A stretch of 64,000 nucleotides of DNA, from positions 744,001-808,000 of the forward strand of contig OY969905.1 in the NCBI GenBank assembly GCA_963704455.1. The letters are read 5' to 3'. A program made the translations under genes and the position numbers. The DNA comes from DASTCZ01 sp963704455. GTDB taxonomy: Bacteria > Acidobacteriota > Terriglobia > Acidiferrales > UBA7541. Below, one piece after another: positions 59,289-64,000 of the stretch. Under the pieces are notes generated by a model that was not told where the DNA came from, did no database searches, and saw only the letters and a list, made by a program, of their open reading frames with translations. Numbering within the stretch: position 1 is the first letter of the stretch; each line of letters opens with the position of its first letter.

Positions 59289-60317
59289 ATGACGCGAAAA
59301 CACAAACTCGCAATTGTGCTGGCTATGTTGGTGATGGCGGGCGCTGTGGCCGCCTGCGGAAAAGGCGCTCCAACCCCCAGCGCTGCAAGTCCAGCTGCGC
59401 CCGCGGCCCCTTCCTCCGTCGCAAGTTCTCCAAACGCGCAGCAGTCGCCCCTTGCACCAAGCCCTACAGGCTTCAGCGGCGACCGCGCATTTGATTTCGT
59501 TGCCAAGCAAGTCGCCTTCGGCCCGCGCCCTCCCGACACCGATTCCATCCGCAAAACGCAGGACTACATCATCGGCCAGCTAAAAGGCTTTGGATGTAAG
59601 GTGGATACCGACGACTTCCACGCCAACACGCCCAAAGGCCGCCTCGCGATGAAGAACATCCTCGTGAAAATTCCCGGCGCAAGTCCGAGCATCATCCTGC
59701 TCGGCACGCACTACGACACAGATACGCTCCACGCAAATGATGATCAAAAAATGAGCAACTTCGTCGGCGCCGACGACGCAGGTTCATCAACCGGCGTGAT
59801 GATGGAAATCGCACGCGTACTGTGCGGAAAGCCCTCCCCAGAAATCAAACCGGCCGCCACAGTCTGGATTGCATTCTTCGATGGCGAAGAAGCCTTGCAG
59901 CACTGGAGCGATACCGATAGCTGCTACGGGAGCAGGCAAATGGCCGCCAAGCTTGCCGCGTCCGGGGAACTGGCCCGCGTAAAAGCGTTTGTGCTCGCAG
60001 ACATCGTTGGTTACAAGAACCTGCATATCAATCCGGAAGCGAATTCCGCCTCCTGGCTCGTCGACATTGTCTGGAATAAAGCGGCGCAGCTTGGACATTC
60101 CGATTCCTTCGTCGCTGAAAAGGTCGGGGGCATTGAGGACGACCACCTCGCTTTCGTTCACAGAAATGTGCCCTCGCTGGATATTATTGGGGATGTGTGG
60201 CGGCTTTATTGGCACACGCCGCAGGACACGCTCGACAAAATCAGCCCGCGCAGCCTGCAGGCCGTGGGCGAGGTCATCCTCGCCAGCCTGCCGGAAATCG
60301 CCAGGCGAATTCACTAG
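59289..60317 (+). CDS. M28 family peptidase / glutaminyl cyclase-like lipoprotein
   Basis: A 342-residue exported metallopeptidase from ATG 59289 behind ggagg. Lipobox VAAC at about residue 21, then an Ala/Pro/Ser-rich linker. The Zn-peptidase fold follows: IILLGTHYDTDTLHANDDQK (His, Asp ligands), VGADDAGSSTGVMMEIARVL (Asp), WIAFFDGEEALQHWS (Glu base/ligand), and YWHTPQDTLDKISP with a His ligand. The insertion and the D-D-x-x-F pattern point to the glutaminyl-peptide cyclotransferase-like branch (QPCT) of M28 as an alternative to an aminopeptidase. It lies in the tatAC operon but is exported as a lipoprotein. Confidence 0.85.
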   Translation: MTRKHKLAIVLAMLVMAGAVAACGKGAPTPSAASPAAPAAPSSVASSPNAQQSPLAPSPTGFSGDRAFDFVAKQVAFGPRPPDTDSIRKTQDYIIGQLKGFGCKVDTDDFHANTPKGRLAMKNILVKIPGASPSIILLGTHYDTDTLHANDDQKMSNFVGADDAGSSTGVMMEIARVLCGKPSPEIKPAATVWIAFFDGEEALQHWSDTDSCYGSRQMAAKLAASGELARVKAFVLADIVGYKNLHINPEANSASWLVDIVWNKAAQLGHSDSFVAEKVGGIEDDHLAFVHRNVPSLDIIGDVWRLYWHTPQDTLDKISPRSLQAVGEVILASLPEIARRIH

Positions 60318-60417
60318 AAACCGACGGGGTAGAAACTACGCTTTTTTACGAGGGCCAAGTAAATTATTCGCAAAAAAGTGCGTGGAATCCGGGGGTTTTG
60401 CCCCCAGGAGGAACGTC

Positions 60418-60448
60418 TTGACAATAATTCTCAATGTGGTAGGATAAT
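60418..60448 (+). promoter_or_regulatory. Promoter upstream of a short hairpin leader
   Basis: A perfect -35 TTGACA (60418-60423) is followed by possible -10 boxes TAGGAT (60440-60445, 16-base spacer) or GATAAT (60443-60448, 19-base spacer). A terminator hairpin lies only about 25 bases downstream (60471-60495), so it may start a small RNA or an attenuated aroB transcript. Confidence 0.55.
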
Positions 60449-60470
60449 CAGTGGGATAGAAGTGTAAGTA

Positions 60471-60495
60471 GCCGCCTGGGTTTGGCGGTTTTTTT
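60471..60495 (+). terminator. Rho-independent terminator or attenuator
   Basis: CCGCC-tgggttt-GGCGG stem (60472-60476 with 60484-60488) followed by seven Ts. It may terminate the tatAC-M28 transcript, or attenuate transcription from the promoter at 60418 into aroB. Confidence 0.7.
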
Positions 60496-60574
60496 GTTTT
60501 TGGGTCCCCTCCAATCGCTCTTCGCCGACCGCCGCACCACATCTCCGGCCTTTCCATGGGATGTGCTAAATTCA

Positions 60575-61699
60575 ATGCCACCTGCCATGCCTTCACTAAG
60601 AAAAATCAGGGTGCGCGCTGCATCGAAGCAATATGATGTCGTGTGCGGGGTGGGCGCTTTGGCCTCTGCCGCAAAGCGAATCAGGCGCATGGGCCCCGCG
60701 ACCGCTGTCTTCCTTCTTACATCGCCCCCCGTGTGGGCCAGCCTTCGCGCCCCTCTTGAAAAAGCAATCGTTCGCTCTCTGAAGGTCAAAGTAATTCAAT
60801 TTGACGATCGCGAAGCCGCGAAGAATCTCTCGACCGTCGAGCGCGTGTGCCGTGAACTCGCACGTGCGGGTGCGGACCGCCAGTGCACGCTCGTCGCCGC
60901 GGGGGGCGGGGTAGTCGGCGACGTAGCCGGATTCGTAGCCGCGAGCTTTCTGCGCGGCGTGAGGCTCGTACATATCCCGACCACGCTCGTAGCGCAGGTG
61001 GATAGCGCTATCGGTGGAAAAACCGGAGTGAATCTCCCCGAAGGCAAAAACTTGGCGGGCGCGTTTTACCAGCCGGACCTCGTCCTCGTGGATCCCATAG
61101 CGCTGAAAACTCTGCCGGATCGCGAGTATCGCTCCGGCATCTACGAAATCATCAAGTACGGCGTTATCGGCGATGCCGCGCTCTTCGCCGAACTTGAACG
61201 CAACCTCGACAAATTGCTCCGCCGCGATCCGCGCATTCTCGCCACTGTGATTCCGCGTTGCATCGCACTCAAGGCCCGCATCACTTCGGAAGACGAAACA
61301 GAATCTGGCGTGCGCGAAATTCTGAATTTCGGCCACACGCTTGGCCACGCGCTCGAATCCCTCACGCGCTATCGAGTTTTCCGCCACGGCGAAGCAGTAG
61401 GGTGGGGAATGATCGTCGCCGCCGCGCTCGGTATCGCCACAAATAATCTGGCCATTGCCGATGCGGTGCGAATCATCCGGCTCGTGCGCCGTGTGGGATC
61501 GCTCCCGGCCTTGCCAAAAGTTTCTGGCGAACAAATTCTTGCTGCGATGCGCTCCGACAAAAAATCGCGCGGCGGGAAGCTGCGTTTCGTTTTGCCCGTG
61601 AAAATCGGAAGCGTGAGGCGCGGAGTGGAATTGCCCGAATCTCTAATCGTTGAAACGTGGGCGGAAATCAACGCGAGCGAAGACAGGCCAGATCAATGA
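60575..61699 (+). CDS. aroB: 3-dehydroquinate synthase
   Basis: About 374 residues from ATG 60575 (ATG 60587 is an alternative; the frame opens at 60482 without AroB-like sequence). It makes 3-dehydroquinate from DAHP in the shikimate pathway. Motifs: LVAAGGGVVGDVAGFVAASF (NAD-binding glycine-rich), RGVRLVHIPTTLVAQVDSAI with GGKTGVNLPEGKNLAGAFYQ, EIIKYGVIGDAALF, LNFGHTLGHALESLT (metal His) and FRHGEAVGWGM. Its stop overlaps the ubiE start (ATGA). Transcription may depend on the hairpin upstream. Confidence 0.92.
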   Translation: MPPAMPSLRKIRVRAASKQYDVVCGVGALASAAKRIRRMGPATAVFLLTSPPVWASLRAPLEKAIVRSLKVKVIQFDDREAAKNLSTVERVCRELARAGADRQCTLVAAGGGVVGDVAGFVAASFLRGVRLVHIPTTLVAQVDSAIGGKTGVNLPEGKNLAGAFYQPDLVLVDPIALKTLPDREYRSGIYEIIKYGVIGDAALFAELERNLDKLLRRDPRILATVIPRCIALKARITSEDETESGVREILNFGHTLGHALESLTRYRVFRHGEAVGWGMIVAAALGIATNNLAIADAVRIIRLVRRVGSLPALPKVSGEQILAAMRSDKKSRGGKLRFVLPVKIGSVRRGVELPESLIVETWAEINASEDRPDQ

Positions 61700-62484
61700 A
61701 CGCCACGAGCCCCAAGAAGTCCGAAGAGCCTGCCACCGGCGCACGTCCGGCCGGCATCTCCGGTGAACGGCAGGCCGCCGCGCAAGTTCGCGAGATGTTC
61801 AGCGATATCGCGCCTCGCTATGATTTCCTTAATCACTTTCTCTCATTTCAATTGGACCGCCTTTGGCGCAGGCGTACCGCGTTGCGGTTCCGTAAAATCC
61901 TCGATAGTCCCGGCGCGCGTGTTCTCGATCTCTGCTGCGGCACGGGGGACCTGGCCTTTGCGCTTTCCACGCACGCGCAGGCATCCGTTTTCGGCGCGGA
62001 CTTCTCCCATCCAATGCTTGTGCAAGCCCTAAAGAAGTCGCGCCGCATCGCCGCCCCGGATTCGCGCAACATCCCGCGTGGATTCCTTGAGGCCGACGCG
62101 CTCGCCATGCCATTCGCGAACTCCAGCTTTGATTTGGTCGCTGTCGCGTTCGGATTTCGCAATCTCGCAAGTTACGCGGGCGGGCTCCGCGAAATCTTCC
62201 GCCTTCTCCGTCCGGGTGGACAGATCGGAATTCTCGAATTCGCGGAGCCCACCGGCGCGATCTTCAAGCGCCTTTACAGATTCTATTTTCGGCGCGTCTT
62301 GCCGCGCCTTGGCGGATCCATTTCCGGCAGCCGGGCAGCGTACGGTTACCTCCCGGATTCCGTTGGGAAGTTTCCGACCCCGGCGGAACTAAACCTATTG
62401 ATGACTGCGGCAGGTTTTACGGGTGCGCAATCCGAGCTGTGGACCGGTGGAACTGTCGCCCTTCACCGCGCTACAAAACCCTGA
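61696..62484 (+). CDS. ubiE: Ubiquinone/menaquinone biosynthesis C-methyltransferase
   Basis: A 262-residue SAM methyltransferase from ATG 61696, which overlaps the aroB stop. It methylates the demethylmenaquinone or 2-polyprenyl-benzoquinol ring. VREMFSDIAPRYDFLNHFLS is the UbiE/MenG N-terminal signature (Y-D-x-x-N). Motif I VLDLCCGTGDLAFAL, motif II FGADFSHPMLVQA and DLVAVAFGFRNLASYAGGLR are present, and LEFAEPTGAIFKRLYRFYFR completes the family. Since acidobacteria use menaquinone, menG is the likelier role. Convergent with the last gene. Confidence 0.9.
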   Translation: MNATSPKKSEEPATGARPAGISGERQAAAQVREMFSDIAPRYDFLNHFLSFQLDRLWRRRTALRFRKILDSPGARVLDLCCGTGDLAFALSTHAQASVFGADFSHPMLVQALKKSRRIAAPDSRNIPRGFLEADALAMPFANSSFDLVAVAFGFRNLASYAGGLREIFRLLRPGGQIGILEFAEPTGAIFKRLYRFYFRRVLPRLGGSISGSRAAYGYLPDSVGKFPTPAELNLLMTAAGFTGAQSELWTGGTVALHRATKP

Positions 62485-62508
62485 AGAAGTTATTCCCGGC
62501 GGGGAAAA

Positions 62509-63981
62509 TCAACTTTCCAAACCGAAGGCCTTAATCTTATTGAGGAGAGTCTTGTAGGAAACGCCCAGCCGCTCCGAAGCCCGCGACTTGTTCCATTTAC
62601 ACTCGCGCAGCGCCTCGGCAATCTTAAACCGCTCCACGTGCGCCAGCGCCCGCGAAGCCACTTCATCGAGCGAACCTTCCCAGCTAAAGTTTTCATCCAA
62701 CATCGTCGCAGGCATCTGCCCCGGCGCGGGGCGTGTAGCGGGAAGCTGCAGCCCGGCGGCGTCAATCTCGTCAACATCGGCAAGAATTGCCGCCCGCTCG
62801 ATCGTGTTTTGCAGCTCGCGGACATTTCCCGGCCAGGGATATTCCTTCAGTCGCGAAGTAGCGTTCTTCGATAGACAAAGCCCGGGCTTGCGGAATTCCC
62901 TTCGATACTTGTCCAGGAAATAGTCGGACAGCAAAACCACGTCGTCGCCGCGGTCCGCAAGACGTGGAATTGATATCGGCACCGCGGAAATCCGGAAGAA
63001 GAGGTCCTCGCGAAATGTCCGCGCCTCCACTGCCGCGCGCAGCTCCTTGTTCGTCGCGGCGATGATCCGCACGTCCACCTCGATTAGCTGCGTCCCGCCG
63101 ACGCGCTCGAAGCAGCGCTCCTCAAGCACGCGCAATAGCTTCGTCTGGATCGCCAGGGGCAGTTCGCCAATCTCATCCAGAAAAAATGTCCCGTGGTGCG
63201 CCAGTTCCAACTTGCCGATTTTCCGCGCGCCCGCGCCTGTGTACGCGCCGCGCTCGTGCCCGAAGAGCTCGTTTTCCACCAGGCCCTCGGGAATCGCCGC
63301 GCAATTCAGCGCCACGAACGGCTGCTCGCGCCGCGGCGAAAGATGATGGATCGCGCGCGCGAAAAGCTCTTTTCCCGTGCCGCTCGGTCCGAGCAGCAAC
63401 GCCGTGGAATCCGTCGCGGCCACGCGCTGCGCCTGCGCGGTCGCTGCTTTCATCACCTGGCTTTCACCCACGATGCGCGGAAAGCCGTATCGCGACGCGT
63501 ATTCCTCGCGAAGCAGGAGATTTTCGCGCAAAAGATTCTGTTGCTCCGCGGCGCGGCCGACCAGCAGCTTCAAGTGATCGAGGTCCACCGGTTTCTGCAC
63601 AAAATCAAAGGCGCCGTCCTTCATCGCGGTTACGGCCTCTTCAATCGAGCCGTAAGCCGTAATCAGGATCACGGGAATGGAAGGGTCCGATTGTTTTGAC
63701 TCGCGCAGAATCTCAAGGCCCGAGTGTCCTGGAAGTTTTAAGTCGGTGAGCACCAGCAGATAGCGCCGTGCGCGTATCTTTGTGACCGCCTCGATCCCAT
63801 CGGCGGCATCGTCAACCGCGTACCCGGCGCGCTCGAGCGCCTTGTGAAGCATCGCGCGCAATTCGCTCTTATCCTCCACAAGGAGGATTGGCTCCGCTGC
63901 GGACTCATTCTTTCCGCGCTTTGCCGGAGCAGAAACTTCCGGCGCGGCGAGTTGTGCGGTTTCAGGCATCGTAGGTTTCAT
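62509..63981 (-). CDS. NtrC-family sigma-54-dependent response regulator
   Basis: A 490-residue regulator. The receiver domain (ILLVEDKSELRAMLHKALER; phospho-Asp in LLVLTDLKLPGHSG; Lys in FVQKPVDL) follows a 30-residue unconserved N-terminus. AAA+ motifs: Walker A LLGPSGTGKE, sigma-54 loop GAYTGA, Walker B TFFLDEIGELP, EDLFFRISAVPI. The C-terminal Fis-type HTH is WNKSRASERLGVSYKTLLNK. The start ATG 63981 is 19 bases from the window edge, so a partner kinase may lie outside. It converges with ubiE with only 24 bases between. Confidence 0.88.
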   Translation of the reverse strand: MKPTMPETAQLAAPEVSAPAKRGKNESAAEPILLVEDKSELRAMLHKALERAGYAVDDAADGIEAVTKIRARRYLLVLTDLKLPGHSGLEILRESKQSDPSIPVILITAYGSIEEAVTAMKDGAFDFVQKPVDLDHLKLLVGRAAEQQNLLRENLLLREEYASRYGFPRIVGESQVMKAATAQAQRVAATDSTALLLGPSGTGKELFARAIHHLSPRREQPFVALNCAAIPEGLVENELFGHERGAYTGAGARKIGKLELAHHGTFFLDEIGELPLAIQTKLLRVLEERCFERVGGTQLIEVDVRIIAATNKELRAAVEARTFREDLFFRISAVPISIPRLADRGDDVVLLSDYFLDKYRREFRKPGLCLSKNATSRLKEYPWPGNVRELQNTIERAAILADVDEIDAAGLQLPATRPAPGQMPATMLDENFSWEGSLDEVASRALAHVERFKIAEALRECKWNKSRASERLGVSYKTLLNKIKAFGLES

Positions 63982-64000
63982 CGCCGCGCGTGTCGCGCCG

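Overview
The window looks like a chromosomal segment from a Gram-negative, GC-rich bacterium, most likely an acidobacterium. It combines outer-membrane functions (LptE, LolA-like carriers), several sigma-54 NtrC-type regulators, an acidobacterial-style pilus block (PilB-PilT-PilC-PilS-PilR plus separate GspE/GspF-PilMNOP-like genes) and REP-like repeats whose translation reads HSERSEES. The taxon is inferred from gene content only; there is no rRNA in the window.

Layout. 1-14 kb is housekeeping. It holds rimI (cut by the window edge), a DUF465 protein, psd-pssA (phosphatidylethanolamine synthesis), an Asd-like protein without its catalytic Cys, lptE, holA and rpsT (opposite strand). Then come a phoH-ybeY-corC-era run and, on the minus strand, an endonuclease III-like gene with an NtrY/NtrX-like two-component pair. 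14.4-21.7 kb is a type IV pilus cluster, pilB-pilT-pilC-pilS-pilR.

21.7-28.4 kb is an accessory island, visibly more AT-rich in its core. It opens with two families of direct repeats, one with alternating 42/51-bp spacing. Next, on the minus strand, is a compact six-gene operon: DUF4258/MqsR-like toxin, MqsA-like zinc-ribbon/HTH antitoxin, single-domain ubiquitin-like protein (Multi_ubiq type), E2-like protein (Prok-E2_E type), JAB-E1 (ThiF) fusion and a DUF6527-like Cys-rich protein. This is a bacterial ubiquitin-like conjugation cassette placed directly downstream of a toxin-antitoxin module. One strong promoter, whose -10 box lies inside a 19-bp palindrome, probably drives the whole unit and would give an almost leaderless toxin mRNA. 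The island ends in debris: REP-like repeats, a 3' fragment of an E1-beta dehydrogenase gene abutting a methyltransferase gene, and a long gene-poor stretch.

28.4-38.1 kb carries two secreted or beta-propeller-like proteins, a response regulator-PilZ gene broken by an in-frame TAG, two membrane glycosyltransferase-like genes, the major pilin pilA behind a sigma-54 promoter (a likely PilR target), two further pilin-like genes (one with a lipoprotein-type signal instead of the prepilin signal) and a LolA-like gene. 38.3-44.8 kb is a tightly overlapping seven-gene assembly operon (GspF, GspE, PilM/N/O/P-like, pseudopilin-like). 44.8-64 kb returns to mixed metabolism and envelope genes: lytic transglycosylase, HAD phosphatase, SRPBCC proteins, carbonic anhydrase, threonine synthase, AlaX-like editing protein, ADA-like deaminase, tRNA-Ala(CGC), a C-terminal processing protease, tatA-tatC, an M28 peptidase lipoprotein, aroB, ubiE/menG and a third NtrC-type regulator.

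How the parts fit: PilS-PilR would sense and switch on pilA from the sigma-54 promoter. PilB/PilT/PilC extend and retract the pilus, and the second GspE/GspF/PilMNOP set supplies the alignment complex or a second pseudopilus machine. The island is the least ordinary part and the best candidate for a poorly described system.
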